Assembly (NCBI RefSeq): GCF_022581195.2
Contig: NC_061468.1
Coordinates: 11,736,001-11,800,000, forward strand
Length of the DNA stretch: 64,000 bases
Source of the DNA: Helicoverpa zea
Lineage: Eukaryota > Arthropoda > Insecta > Lepidoptera > Noctuidae
Reading direction: 5' to 3'
Below the pieces are notes generated by a model, which was not told the DNA's origin, did not search any database, and saw nothing but the letters and a program-made list of their open reading frames with translations. The number at the start of each line of letters is the position of its first letter. The first letter of the stretch is position 1. Shown one piece after another: positions 12,901 through 22,849 of the stretch. Made by a program: the position numbers and the translations under genes.

Positions 12901-13984
12901 ATAATTTCACATAGGTGTACCTAATTGAGCTAATTACTTTCTTTATATACAACACGAGATGTTTTTATTAGCAACCAAGGTAAGTATTTTATAAGCTTTT
13001 ATTTGATGGATTAGCTAATACATTTTCCCATTGAATAACATACCCAATTGATTGGAAGGCATAACAAAGTCTGAATGAATGTTAATGGCACAGAAGCCAG
13101 CTAAAAATGAGAGATGTGAAAATGACGTTACTGAAATGACTGTTGATTATGTACTTTAAATAAATTAGGTTAAAGAATTGAGCATCATTTCATAACACAT
13201 CCCATACATACATACATTACAAAAGATGAATAGTAGATATTTAAAATGTTCCCAACCCTTCCACCGCTAACAGTGAGTTAAACAAACACCCCATTTCCTT
13301 ACGTAATAATCCGAATTTCACGAATATACATACATATATAAAATTATACGTACGTCTGAGTGCATTGTAAAGGCGTTCCGAGCGGTGATATATCGTCGCT
13401 AGCTTTATCCCGCGGCATCGCCCGGGTGTTTTAAATTATCTTATGGACTAGTTTATGGCCTGCTTTAAAAGTCAACAGGGATGGTTCCAGCTAAGAAAAT
13501 GTCTCCATAAACCATGGGAATAAGTACCTCTACAGCTAGTTTGGTTCGCAATTTTGGTTTAAAGCTTGACTTAGTACATCGTGTGTACTGATTAACGTTA
13601 GTTTTAGAGGTTCAGTTCAAGTTGTTGCTGTTTAACTGTTCTCTGGAGTTAAGGGTACTAACCTATGGAAGGAATTGGGCTGTTTGTTGCGTTTTAGTAC
13701 ATAGTGAAGTGAAGTCGATTAACGGATGACTGTAATGATTTGTTCAATGGGCTACTTAACAGTTAAATTAGCTACATATATGTAGGTACAATATTGCTGC
13801 GATTCTTTTACAAAGCAGATTCAGGATACTCAAATTATCATGTTTTCAAGGATATTTTTTGTTATTAAGATTTACGCGGTTTTTTTAAAACAAAAATTAT
13901 TACGATTATTCAACTCTGTCATTAAACTTTTTGCCTACCTTTAATTACCTTCATCACACAATCGTCAATCAGTACATCATCAAT
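9931..13984. other. Long gene-free stretch
   Basis: No coding region is supported. Positions 10741-10860 form a locally GC-rich island with GATCCAACATGGCGACCGG; its GCCAT core (in antisense) is of the type bound by YY1/Pleiohomeotic. Positions 12060-12180 are another CpG-rich patch with GCACGCGACGACTG. Positions 13378-13440 look like a decayed piece of the 3832-type repeat (CTAGC-TTTATCCCGCGG). The rest is AT-rich filler. Confidence 0.45.
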
Positions 13985-14110
13985 AATAAGCAATCTTAGT
14001 GTCGATGACGTATCGTCATGAGGCAGCATGCTCTATTAACCGCTGAGCCGTTGCGACACAACGCCATTATGTGATCGAAGGGCTCGGCAGGGAGACCAGG
14101 CTAGTACACG
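13985..14110 (-). repeat. Degenerate tRNA-derived SINE head
   Basis: On the minus strand the segment around 14060-14020 reads GGCTCAGCGGTTAATAGAGC followed by ATGCTGCCTC. This resembles a tRNA A box with its D-arm surroundings. A matching B box is not clear, so this is a decayed SINE head or a chance similarity. It has no intact tRNA fold. Confidence 0.35.
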
Positions 14111-14254
14111 CGCAGGAGACATTAGTTACTAGTCACTTAGAGTTTGTAACATTTTTATTTAGGAAATTAACATTTAAAAATAAGTTTTTATATCCGGCGT
14201 AAAGGAGTAGAGAGCAGTGTCACTTTAAATATCACGTTTTTCTCCACCGAAAGA

Positions 14255-14345
14255 TGTTCACTGCTGGACAGAGGCCTCCCTAAAGTTCGCAAATCTGCTC
14301 GATCTTTGGTAATCCGGATTTGCTTCCATTGCTTCCCAGTGACCT
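14255..14345 (-). repeat. LINE 3'-end fragment, antisense
   Basis: The plus strand reads GATGTTCACTGCTGGACAGAGGCCTCC. Its complement matches the GGGAGGCCTATGTTCAGCAGTGGA phrase of the LINE tail at 671-700, so this is a related LINE end in the opposite orientation. It is diverged and lacks a clear tail or duplication. Coding potential is lost. Confidence 0.5.
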
Positions 14346-17116
14346 TAACTTGCGTCCGTCATCTAGTGCTCACGTGTACCCTATATTTAACACCTATATT
14401 TTTTAATCTGTAGCAGATACGAAAACAAATCAAAACACTCTGAAGTAGTTTAACAACAATAAGACACCAGTCACCAACAGTATTTGCTTGAATATTAAAA
14501 GACAACTACCATATTCACCAGCGGATGTACCATTCATACAGCGGTCATTACACGGAATTGCCCATTATTGTTTGCCTAGCCCAGTCGACGAAAATGCTCA
14601 TTTACCTGCGACATTGTGCCCAAATGGACCAACTTATTTATGGACCTATTCCACTCTTGTATTAAGATATAACTTATAAACTACTTGCTTGACATTTAAA
14701 ATGGTTATTTTATCATACGGAACCGTGAGAAAAAAATGGATTAAATCATTTTGGACCTCTATGTTGCCTTGAATTTTCTGATTAAAAACAGACATAAAAA
14801 AAATTTGTCAAAAGTTTTAAGATTTTTTGAAAGATCTTTCTATACTACCTAATAATTAAATCTAACAAAAACTGTCGTATTCTGGTTAACTGTGTGTTTC
14901 CATACTCACATAAGTAAAACAATTAACTGGCTAGTGGGAAACATGACGATCTCTAAGTAGCAACATGACAATAAAAGAAAATGGCTTCTTTCCTTTACCA
15001 CCCGGGACATACCTAAGTTCCTAAAAACTTACTTTCAACAGCCTGTAACCTCAATTAAAACATTGAAACAAGGAAGCAGTCCAAGTGTTTCCCCAGAGAA
15101 ATCATCTCATGGAAATCCCAGGAGTTACCACAATAAAGTGTGCAGTAGTCCGAGAGGGGATAGTTGGGGATAGTTAAGAAACTCTATTGCAGTACCGACA
15201 GTCGCCACTTATGTTCCTTGCATGTATTGTTGGGGACAGAATAAACGACCCAGCTTTGTGCTACACGTTTTTATGGCCAAAGTTTTAAGTGTAACATTGA
15301 AAACTAACAAGGTTTGTCTTTTGGTGAGCTTTGTTTTTTTTGGGATGAATTTTTGAACTTTTGTCGTCAGATAACTTTTTTTATAGATCTTCATCAATTT
15401 GGTTTTATGTGCTATTTTTAAATGGTATTGGTTGACATATTGCCTGATTCATAGATGAGTACCAGTTGACAATTAGGTATTTTGAAAACTTCTGCTATTC
15501 TTTACTTTTGGCGTATTGGGCTGACAAAGTATAGATTTACTATATGACATGTCATCAACACGAAAGAAGAAGAATTCTTTAATTTTTGTGATAAAAAAGT
15601 CACCTCGGCTGTAACATACATCTTATGGAATACTGATGAAAAACTGCCCTACGACCTCAGACAATTCATGGCTGAGCTCCGTGTACAATGGCTACCTCAT
15701 ACGAATAGTTTACATGAAAAAAAAACTGTCACAATTTCCCTGTCTTTCAGTGTAGACGGAAACTAGCCTAGAAGTTGTGTAACTATTCCGCTGAACATCG
15801 GAAGCTCGTACGAACCGATCCGACAACTATTGTACGCAATTGTACTTGCTATTGCCATTGCATAGCGTTTGAACTTGCTATTGCCATTACATAGCGTTTG
15901 AACTTGCTTTGGGACGGGATTACCATAATATCGTGCGATTGTTGCCACTTGTAATGGCGTGTTATCAAATCAGCAGGTCAATAGATAAAAGATCTATACT
16001 TTAGATCGCTGAAAATCTATCAGCTGTAAATGTTACTGTAAGTACTACAGTTAAGCCTTTAAAATATGTAAGGTTTGATCATATTTTCTTAACTGCAGAT
16101 GCAAACTAAATATTGGTTGGATAATTACTAGATACGTGGCACAAAAATAACGCTGCTATAATACTTTTGGTTCAATCACATGTGTATGGTAAAATTTCCC
16201 ACGCATCTAATCAACTTTGTAACTCAATTAAGGATTAAAACTATATTTTCTCACGAAGCCCTATTTGACCTCTAACTCCTTATCTGCACAACCTTCCAAA
16301 ATACTCATGTCATTATCTAAGCTCCTTATTTGCGTTTATTTCGAAATGGTGGTCCAAATTAAAGACAAAATTGCGCCAATCAGTGCTGGGGCACAGTAAA
16401 CACGGTGGGTCTATAAATCGTAAATTTAATGTGTCCCAATGAATAGCTTCTTTCATATAACGAGGTCGAGTGCGCTGCTAATCGGTGCACGGGGTATGAA
16501 AAGTATTGGGCAGAAGGTTAAATTAAAATAATAATTAGATAAAAAGCAGACTAAAAATCTTCATACTTGCTATGGAAACTATACTCCCGTCTTACACAAA
16601 AGGATAAACACATGCAAACCTTCTACGTAGGTATATCCGATACCATTATTTAATTACCGAGGTCCTATCAGATTGTCTCTTTTACTCGGTTTATAAATCG
16701 TGATTTTTCATTTAGAAGTCTAATTCCATTTCTTTCAACATTATATTAATTCCCCTTTTAGTAAGGTCCATGTCAGTACAGAAAAACTAGTTTAGTGTTT
16801 TGAAATAATTTAACTCATGGAGTCTTTTTTGTTGAATTCGCATGAACCTTCTGCTTTTGACTGTGTCTATTCAGATATCTGGTAGCGTGATCTAAATGTG
16901 CGTACGTGTGAGCCAACCTCGGGAACTGATCGACCGATATAGATTAAATTTAATGTTTGCCAACTCAATTCTGTGGTTAATGCTGGTGATTATTTGAACC
17001 TATTAAAATGATGAGCGTGTATTTTAGTATTTTTTCTAATATTATGGGAGTTTGTGGCTGAATTGCGGTCATATCTGATTAACGGATTAATCAGTTAAGT
17101 AGGCCATTTAGTAGAT
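14346..17116. other. Gene-free stretch
   Basis: No coding region is supported; the frames at 14488-14679, 15209-15397 and 15763-15948 look like chance. A short direct repeat with TTGAACTTGCTATTGCCAT lies at about 15840-15900. A patch at 16390-16500 mixes TATAAATCGTAAATTT with GC-rich words and could be a regulatory element, but nothing in it is decisive. Confidence 0.45.
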
Positions 17117-17124
17117 ACCAAAGT

Positions 17125-17462
17125 CAAAGTCAAAGTCAAAATCATTTATTAAAATAGGCTAATACGATTAGCACTTTTTAACGTCAAAATTTTACAAGAA
17201 TGACAGCACCCCCAAAACGCCCCCCTTTCACCACTTCCTAGTGTTATGGCTGGAAAGAAGAAGCGGTGAAGAACAAACTTCCCAGCAACACAGCTGTCTA
17301 TTACAATTTAATTATTATTAATTTATTTTACAGTTATACAATTCAATTTTATTTATTATTAATTTAAAACACCGAATAATACAAAATAAAATAAAGCACT
17401 TTTGTTCCACTTCAGAGCTGCCATCTGCGTTTATCTGTGAAATAATCATTAACATTATAATA
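17125..17462 (-). mobile_element. LINE-C, 3' end (C-terminal codons, 3' UTR, tail), separated from its body by nested insertions
   Basis: On the minus strand, positions 17462-17412 encode YYNVNDYFTDKRRWQL-stop. This continues in frame and in sense from the LVKKAYY end of the large minus-strand ORF at 24924. The 8-mer TTATAATA is present at 17455-17462 and at 24916-24923, the duplicated target of the element inserted between. The 3' UTR follows and ends in a tail of CAAAGT units on the plus strand (TTTGAC on the element's strand) at about 17120-17142, a typical lepidopteran LINE terminus. ACCAAAGT at 17117-17124 and at 27825-27832 may be the target duplication of LINE-C itself, although it overlaps the tail motif. 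Confidence 0.85.
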
Positions 17463-17586
17463 GAAATAGAAAGCAATATGCGGTTTAATTCCAAATGTTT
17501 TTGGTCTTTCGTCAAGGCCAAAAATAGACAGTCTGCTGCTGTTCCATCTACAATTAACAACAGAAAACAGCAAAGTTGCATTAATT
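17463..17586 (+). mobile_element. LINE-B, 5' piece (linker between endonuclease and RT)
   Basis: From 17463 the plus strand reads EIESNMRFNSKCFWSFVKAK and continues into a VPST segment. This is the linker that precedes the RT in Jockey/CR1-type LINEs (the FWxFVKxKR...IPST phrase). It starts abruptly after the duplicated TTATAATA, so LINE-B is 5'-truncated within ORF2. The frame runs until LINE-A begins near 17587; the rest of LINE-B resumes near 22850. TTAATT lies at both edges of LINE-A (17581-17586 and 22844-22849). The two copies sit in codon phases that differ by one base, so LINE-B carries a frameshift at or near the junction. Confidence 0.75.
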
Positions 17587-17866
17587 TGTGCTAGTACAAA
17601 TATATTTCTTAAAATTAATAAACAGTGGTGTAACGTTTAAAATCAAAAGCATAAACTATCTGTGTCACATATACTTTAATTGTGGTAATTTTCATGTACA
17701 TTCACTAAGTACTTACAGTGGAAATTACAAATAACAATCTCGAAAAAGTGATCCATAAAGTGCAAGTGCAGTGTCATTCAACGTGAACATTTTTATGACA
17801 CCCACATCACTATAATAAATAATACTCCTCTGTACAGATAGAACATCTTTTTCACACAACTCGACA

Positions 17867-17955
17867 GTAGCGAAGTGGCGTAGTGGAAACTGTCGATACT
17901 AAGTGAGCGATAACTCGCGCGTTCGAGTCCGGACATCCAAACTTTTTTTTTTTTG
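17867..17955 (+). promoter_or_regulatory. tRNA-like segment with A/B-box-like motifs and T-run in the LINE-A 5' UTR
   Basis: TAGCGAAGTGGC and the adjacent TGGCGTAGTGGAAA resemble the Pol III A box. GCGTTCGAGTCC at about 17920-17931 is close to the B-box consensus GGTTCGANTCC. The distance of ~45-50 bp is normal for a tRNA promoter. A run of twelve T at 17943-17954 would act as a Pol III terminator. The sequence does not fold into a good cloverleaf, so it is tRNA-related rather than a tRNA gene. Whether it drives transcription is inference. Confidence 0.55.
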
Positions 17956-17988
17956 TTTTTGGTTTGTTTTTGTTTTTTCTTATACAAA

Positions 17989-19041
17989 ATGCCAAACTGT
18001 GGAGCTTGCGGTAAATTTACCGCAGTGCGTGACACTGTTAAGTGCAACAAATGCTCTGCGTCATTTCACCGCATTTGCGTTAATTTACCTGCATCCGCGA
18101 ACATCTCTCCGAACTGGATGTGCCCAGGCTGTAAAGCTAAACAGCCACGAGCGGACAACTCGCAAACGCCTGTTAAAGGCATAGAGATCTGCCCCTCGCC
18201 GCCGGCTGAGGCAGGGATACAGGTGGTCGAGCGGTCTATGGCAGAGCAAAAGGAAGTATGTGTTCTGGAAACAGCTAGCACACCATCCTCAAGCGCTACG
18301 TGCGTTGAGGAAACAGTAGAGGTCAGCCTTGCTATGGAGATCCGCTGCCTCCGCGGCGAAGTCAGCGCACTGAGACATGAAGTACGCGAGTTTCGAGCTG
18401 AACTGATGGGCAGAGTTGACGCCCTGGAAGGTCGAGTTGCCATAGTGGAAAATAAGTACGAGCAGTCAGTTTCCCCTCGGCTTACGGAGCTGGAGAATAC
18501 AGTTGGGGACCTAAAGTTGCAGCTTAATGAACGGGACCAGGAGACGCTGCTTAATGATGTCCAGGTGTCTGGTGTTACCGAGACGAAAGGGGAAAACCCA
18601 AGCCAGTTGCTGAGCATCCTTGCAGTTAAGCTGGGAGTGCAACTCGATGACCGGGACGTGGTGTTCGTCAGGCGCGTGGGTAATGTGCTGCGAAACCGCA
18701 CTGAAGAAGAGGGACCCACTGCTGCCCACCCGCGGATTATTGTTGCCCGATTCGCCAGGCGCGTAACACGCGACAGTATTCTAAGCGCAGCGCGAGTACG
18801 CCGTAATCTATGCACGCAAGACATCCAAGTGCCCGGGGAATCTCGACGCATCTACATTAACGAGCGCCTGACCAAAACTAACAGGCAGCTGTTTTCTCTG
18901 ACGCGTCAGGCTGCGACTCGTTTTGGTTGGAAGTATGCGTGGACCAGAGATGGGCGGATACTTGCGCGCAAAGAGGAGGGTAAATCGGCGGTGCAAGTGA
19001 AAGTGGAGGCGGATATACACCGTTTTTTTATCCAAAAATAA
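17989..19041 (+). CDS. LINE-A ORF1 protein: PHD finger, coiled coil, FP-like C-terminal domain
   Basis: This 350-residue protein would bind the element RNA in ribonucleoprotein particles. Residues 4-48 form a complete C4HC3 PHD-type zinc finger (C4, C7, C19, C22, H27, C30, C45, C48). A low-complexity linker follows. Residues ~115-185 are a coiled coil rich in L/E/R heptads (LRGEVSALRHEVREFRAEL), probably for oligomerisation. Residues ~186-350 resemble the C-terminal region found in many lepidopteran LINE ORF1s, often labelled baculovirus FP-like, with VVFVRRVG, PRIIVARFARR and IYINERLTKTNRQLF. The ATG at 17989 is chosen because it directly precedes the finger; the frame opens earlier only into a T-rich tract. 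No stop or frameshift is seen. An antisense frame at 18066-18851 is a shadow. Confidence 0.85.
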   Translation: MPNCGACGKFTAVRDTVKCNKCSASFHRICVNLPASANISPNWMCPGCKAKQPRADNSQTPVKGIEICPSPPAEAGIQVVERSMAEQKEVCVLETASTPSSSATCVEETVEVSLAMEIRCLRGEVSALRHEVREFRAELMGRVDALEGRVAIVENKYEQSVSPRLTELENTVGDLKLQLNERDQETLLNDVQVSGVTETKGENPSQLLSILAVKLGVQLDDRDVVFVRRVGNVLRNRTEEEGPTAAHPRIIVARFARRVTRDSILSAARVRRNLCTQDIQVPGESRRIYINERLTKTNRQLFSLTRQAATRFGWKYAWTRDGRILARKEEGKSAVQVKVEADIHRFFIQK

Positions 19042-19407
19042 GTTTGTTGACACTTTTGTTTACATGTACTGTTACTGAGGTGTTGAATATAAAAATAGTC
19101 TGTAATATTAGGTTTAAGAATTACTTTTTACACTTTAATTCAATAAGACGTGTTCTTTGTGATGAGAATACTCGTACTATTGTTTCCATTGTTTTTAAGA
19201 TATATGTTTTATCACAGTTATGTAGTTCTCACATTGTTATTTTATATTACTGTACCCGTTTCTTGTGCGATATATTGCATTTATGCTTCTTTTCTCGCAA
19301 TTTCATATCCATATTCCGTTTGCGCTTGTCTTGCGAAATTGTAGCAATGCCGCCTCGAACTGCATTTGTGTTTATGTTATCTTTGGAAAATGAAATAGGT
19401 TGTTGTG

Positions 19408-22290
19408 ATGACTAGAAAAAATAAATGTCTAAAGTTAGGATTTCTCAACGCGGGTTCGCTTGGCACTGGACATGATGACTTAATTGCAGCTTTTGAGAAC
19501 TACCAGTTCGATATAATGGCCATTAATGAGACGTGGTTGCGTGCGGGCGAGGAAGGGCGCGCTCCGCGAGTACCGGGCTATCGTCTGCGTCACGCGCCGC
19601 GACCAGCGAGCGTGCGCTCGGGCCGTGGTGGGGGTGTTGGCTTTTATTTACGCCGGGGACTGAGCGCGCGAACGTGGACTAACGCTGTCGATCCCCGGTT
19701 CGAATCAGTGGAACAGATGTGGCTGACACTCTCCATCAACGGGATGAAGATCGCTATAGGTACAGCATACCGACCACCTTGGCTCGACCTTGATCTTTTC
19801 ATAGATGCCGTTACTGATACTATAAGTACGTTGGGGGGTTGTGATCATTTTATTTTGCTTGGTGATTTTAATGTTAATATGTTAGTTCCAAATGAAAGCA
19901 AATCGAAAAAAATTGTCGAGTTTCTAAAGTGCTTTGATCTCACTCAGTTGGTCACCTCCCCTACTCACTTTACAGGCAACAGCGAAACGCTCATAGACTT
20001 GTTGTGTACTGACTTAAAGGCCACTCGCACATCTGTGGAAGCATTCGGTTCGTTTAACGGCCATTCCATTATAGTTAGCGAGTTTAACATAAGGAGCACC
20101 AAACCTAAGCCATACGTTTGTAAATATCGACCGTTTAAAAGTATATGCGTGGATCCCTTCAATGCTGATCTTAATAACTTTAACACTGAAAGTATATCTA
20201 CGTTAGCCAGCGTTAATGAAATGGTTTATACTTTTAATCAATTAATTATTAAGCTATTTGATAAACATGCACCGGTCAAGACATGCGTAATCAAGGAAGT
20301 CTCATACCCCTGGATTACAGATAATATTAAATTAATGATGAGGCTGCGGGACCAAGCTTTAGCCAACTATAGAGTCAATAAGTCGCAAACAAAAAGGGAT
20401 TACTACAAACAGTTAAAGTCGTTGGTAGTAAGTTCCTTGTGGAGCGAAAAGGTGGCATATTTTAAATATAATATAAATAATAAAATTAATAATCCAACTT
20501 TATTGTGGAAGAATCTAAAATCTACAGTTTCGACGGCTAAAGAGAGACAAGACCTTCCATCTCATTTAAATAACCCAGACAGTATAAATCGTCATTTTTT
20601 AAATGTTCCTGGTGATCCAGTGGCTAGTGCTCAAAAACTTGTATTTTATAGAACTAATAGGCACAGTGAAGCAATTTTCACCTTGTGTCCGGTTTCAGAG
20701 CTACAAATCTCACATATAATACGTAAGCTAAAGTCGAACGCTGAAGGTCATGATAATATAACCTTAACGATGTTGAATTTAACGCTTCCACAAACATTAT
20801 CAACCATAACTCACATCATAAACTCTTCCATCTCATCTTCCACCTTCCCTGATCTATGGAAAATTGCCCTCGTTAAGCCCCTACCCAAGAATACAAACCC
20901 AGTTGATGTTAAAGATTTACGGCCCATCAGTATATTGCCCTGTTTGTCTAAAGTTCTGGAAAAAGTAGTTTGTCGGCAACTAACAAATTTTTTGGAAGCC
21001 AATCACATTTTACCTGATTTACAGTCCGGTTTTCGTAAACAACGCGGTACAGCAACAGCTTTATTGGATGTAACGGACAATATTCTAGCCGCTCAAGATA
21101 AGGGTATGTGTACAGTATTGGTTCTGTTGGACTTCTCCCGGGCATTTGATTCAATAAACGTTTCGCTGCTTCTCTCAAAACTAAAATTCTACGGGTTCGA
21201 TGACGCTGCCACAAAATGGTTTGAAAGCTACCTCACCAACAGGAGGCAGCATGTACAACTTAGCAAAAGCGACGGAAGCACTGTAACATCAGCCCTTACT
21301 TTGGTCGATAAAGGGGTGCCACAGGGATCTATACTGGGTCCTGTTCTTTTCATACTGTACTGTGCCGATATTGTAAACTGCCTCCGAAAATGTAAATACC
21401 ACATATATGCTGACGATGTACAATTATACTTGTCTTTTGAACCAGATGACTATAAAACATCTATAACTGACCTAAATGAAGACCTTCACAGAATAGCCGT
21501 CTGGTCAAAGGAAAATTGTTTGGCTCTTAATCCGGCCAAAACAAAATATATGGTATTTGGCACAAAGCAGCAGTTGAAGAGACTTCCACCAACACTCAAT
21601 CTTCAACTGATGGGTGAACCCATTGAGCGAGTAGACGAGGCGCGTAATCTTGGTTTAAATATGGACAGTAGTTTGCGATTCGAAAAGCACGTGGCTACTT
21701 CGGTACAGAACTGCTTCTATCGTCTGAAAATTCTTTATAAAATCAGACCTTTTCTGTCAGAGACGATTCGCGAACAACTCGTCGAATCGCTTGTTCTGTC
21801 TAAATTAAACTACGTCGACACAGTCTACGGGCCGCGTCTATTAGCTCGCACCGAGCGACTCATACAGAGAGTGCAAAATGCCTGTGCGCGCTTCTGTTAC
21901 AAGATTCCCTCAAGAGGTCATGTCACGCCATTCCTCAACAAAAACGCCATGCTCAAAATGAAATCAAGACGTAAGCTGCATTTAGCATGTCTTCTCTTTG
22001 GAGTCATTAAATACCAACAGCCAGCTTACTTATATGGCAAGCTGAATTGGATTAATGACAGCCGTACATGCGCTAGAAGACAATGCTCGAAACAACTTTG
22101 CATCCAGCCACATAGAACCACGGCATTTAGAGGGAGTTTCCGATATGCAGCAGCGAAAGTGTGGAACAATATTCCACCACCTATTAGGGTTATGAACACA
22201 ATCGATAGCTTTAAGAGACGTTTACGGCAGTACTTGGTAGATGCGCAACGGAAGCTTGATATGACGAAGGCAAATATTTCTATTATCTAA
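19408..22290 (+). CDS. LINE-A ORF2 protein: APE-type endonuclease and reverse transcriptase
   Basis: A 960-residue polyprotein that would nick target DNA and copy the element RNA onto it. Endonuclease, residues ~8-225: FLNAGSL, NETWL, YRPP, LLGDFNVN (~152-157), ETLIDLLCT. The final motif, usually SDH, reads NGH at residues 217-219 (nt 20056-20064). RT, residues ~480-740: LRPISILP, SGFRKQRGTATALL, LLDFSRAFDS, GVPQGSILGPVLF, YADD (~667-670), LALNPAKTKYM. The C-terminal region has RVQNACARFCYKIP and FRGSFRYAAAKVWNNIP, typical of CR1/L2-group elements. The first ATG in frame is at 19408. The frame is fully open with intact RT catalytic aspartates; the missing D beside the final H is the one oddity and could impair nicking. 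Confidence 0.9.
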   Translation: MTRKNKCLKLGFLNAGSLGTGHDDLIAAFENYQFDIMAINETWLRAGEEGRAPRVPGYRLRHAPRPASVRSGRGGGVGFYLRRGLSARTWTNAVDPRFESVEQMWLTLSINGMKIAIGTAYRPPWLDLDLFIDAVTDTISTLGGCDHFILLGDFNVNMLVPNESKSKKIVEFLKCFDLTQLVTSPTHFTGNSETLIDLLCTDLKATRTSVEAFGSFNGHSIIVSEFNIRSTKPKPYVCKYRPFKSICVDPFNADLNNFNTESISTLASVNEMVYTFNQLIIKLFDKHAPVKTCVIKEVSYPWITDNIKLMMRLRDQALANYRVNKSQTKRDYYKQLKSLVVSSLWSEKVAYFKYNINNKINNPTLLWKNLKSTVSTAKERQDLPSHLNNPDSINRHFLNVPGDPVASAQKLVFYRTNRHSEAIFTLCPVSELQISHIIRKLKSNAEGHDNITLTMLNLTLPQTLSTITHIINSSISSSTFPDLWKIALVKPLPKNTNPVDVKDLRPISILPCLSKVLEKVVCRQLTNFLEANHILPDLQSGFRKQRGTATALLDVTDNILAAQDKGMCTVLVLLDFSRAFDSINVSLLLSKLKFYGFDDAATKWFESYLTNRRQHVQLSKSDGSTVTSALTLVDKGVPQGSILGPVLFILYCADIVNCLRKCKYHIYADDVQLYLSFEPDDYKTSITDLNEDLHRIAVWSKENCLALNPAKTKYMVFGTKQQLKRLPPTLNLQLMGEPIERVDEARNLGLNMDSSLRFEKHVATSVQNCFYRLKILYKIRPFLSETIREQLVESLVLSKLNYVDTVYGPRLLARTERLIQRVQNACARFCYKIPSRGHVTPFLNKNAMLKMKSRRKLHLACLLFGVIKYQQPAYLYGKLNWINDSRTCARRQCSKQLCIQPHRTTAFRGSFRYAAAKVWNNIPPPIRVMNTIDSFKRRLRQYLVDAQRKLDMTKANISII

Positions 22291-22843
22291 TCAATAATTT
22301 TAAATTATATACTCACCCAATGTGGACTGCTAGAACTAACAGCTGTGTAAAAAAATCGTATTTTACGAGTTTGTACAAGTCACAATTTATCATTGCTCAT
22401 TTGTGTTCAATTGCACTGTGTTAAACACTGTAACATTTCATCTGTGTGAAAAAAGTCGTCGCTGAGCGATGCTTCCTCAGGATTGCGATTAGTCACGGTA
22501 TGAATTTATTTATGTTTACCTCCGCTTTTTTATTTATTTTATTTTTGTGACTAATCCTTCTGATTATGATTCAGGTTTCTTTTTTTTATATTTTTTTTTT
22601 TATTTAGTAGTTTAGTAGTTTTATGATTTTTCTGTCTAGAGCATAAATCATTTCATATCGTTTGACACCCGCAACTCCTCATAGGTCCAGTTGAAAACCA
22701 GCGTCAGACACTAGCTGTCTGGCATAATGCTGAACTGGACCTATTTGGCACAACCTTTTGTAACTTATTATATATTTTTTTAAATTTCTATTTTTATTTC
22801 TGTGTATGTTGTGTCAATAAATAATTTTTCTTTCTTTCTTTCT
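22291..22843 (+). other. LINE-A 3' UTR with long stem-loop, polyadenylation-like signal and (TTTC)n tail
   Basis: After the ORF2 stop the UTR is AT-rich with T-rich runs near 22575-22600. A strong inverted repeat lies at 22681-22744: ATAGGTCCAGTT pairs perfectly with AACTGGACCTAT. Inside it, CAGC pairs with GCTG and TCAGACA with TGTCTGG around a five-base loop. AATAAATAA at 22816-22824 precedes TTTC repeats ending near 22843. L2/CR1-group reverse transcriptases are known to recognise a 3' stem-loop plus short tail repeats, so this hairpin is a likely template-recognition element. Confidence 0.7.
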
Positions 22844-22849
22844 TTAATT

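Larger units (their letters stand above)
17587..22843 (+). mobile_element. LINE-A, apparently full-length non-LTR retrotransposon inserted into LINE-B
   Basis: About 5.26 kb: a 5' UTR of ~400 bp (17587-17988) with a tRNA-like segment and T run, ORF1 (17989-19041), a 366-bp spacer, ORF2 (19408-22290), and a 3' UTR of ~550 bp ending in AATAAATAA and a (TTTC)n tail. It sits between two copies of TTAATT inside another LINE's ORF2. Both ORFs are uninterrupted, which marks it as the youngest insertion of the nest. A PHD-finger ORF1 plus an APE-type endonuclease and RT fits the CR1/L2 group (CR1, L2, Daphne, Crack and similar); the exact clade is not assigned. A 6-bp duplication is short and AT-rich, so the left boundary is less certain than the right. 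Confidence 0.8.

Noticed and set aside
17867..17938. Genuine tRNA gene
   Set aside because: Boxes are present but acceptor and T stems do not pair well, so no cloverleaf is supported.
18066..18851. 261-codon minus-strand ORF
   Set aside because: It is the antisense shadow of the LINE-A ORF1, with Ser/Arg/Thr-rich composition and no domain.
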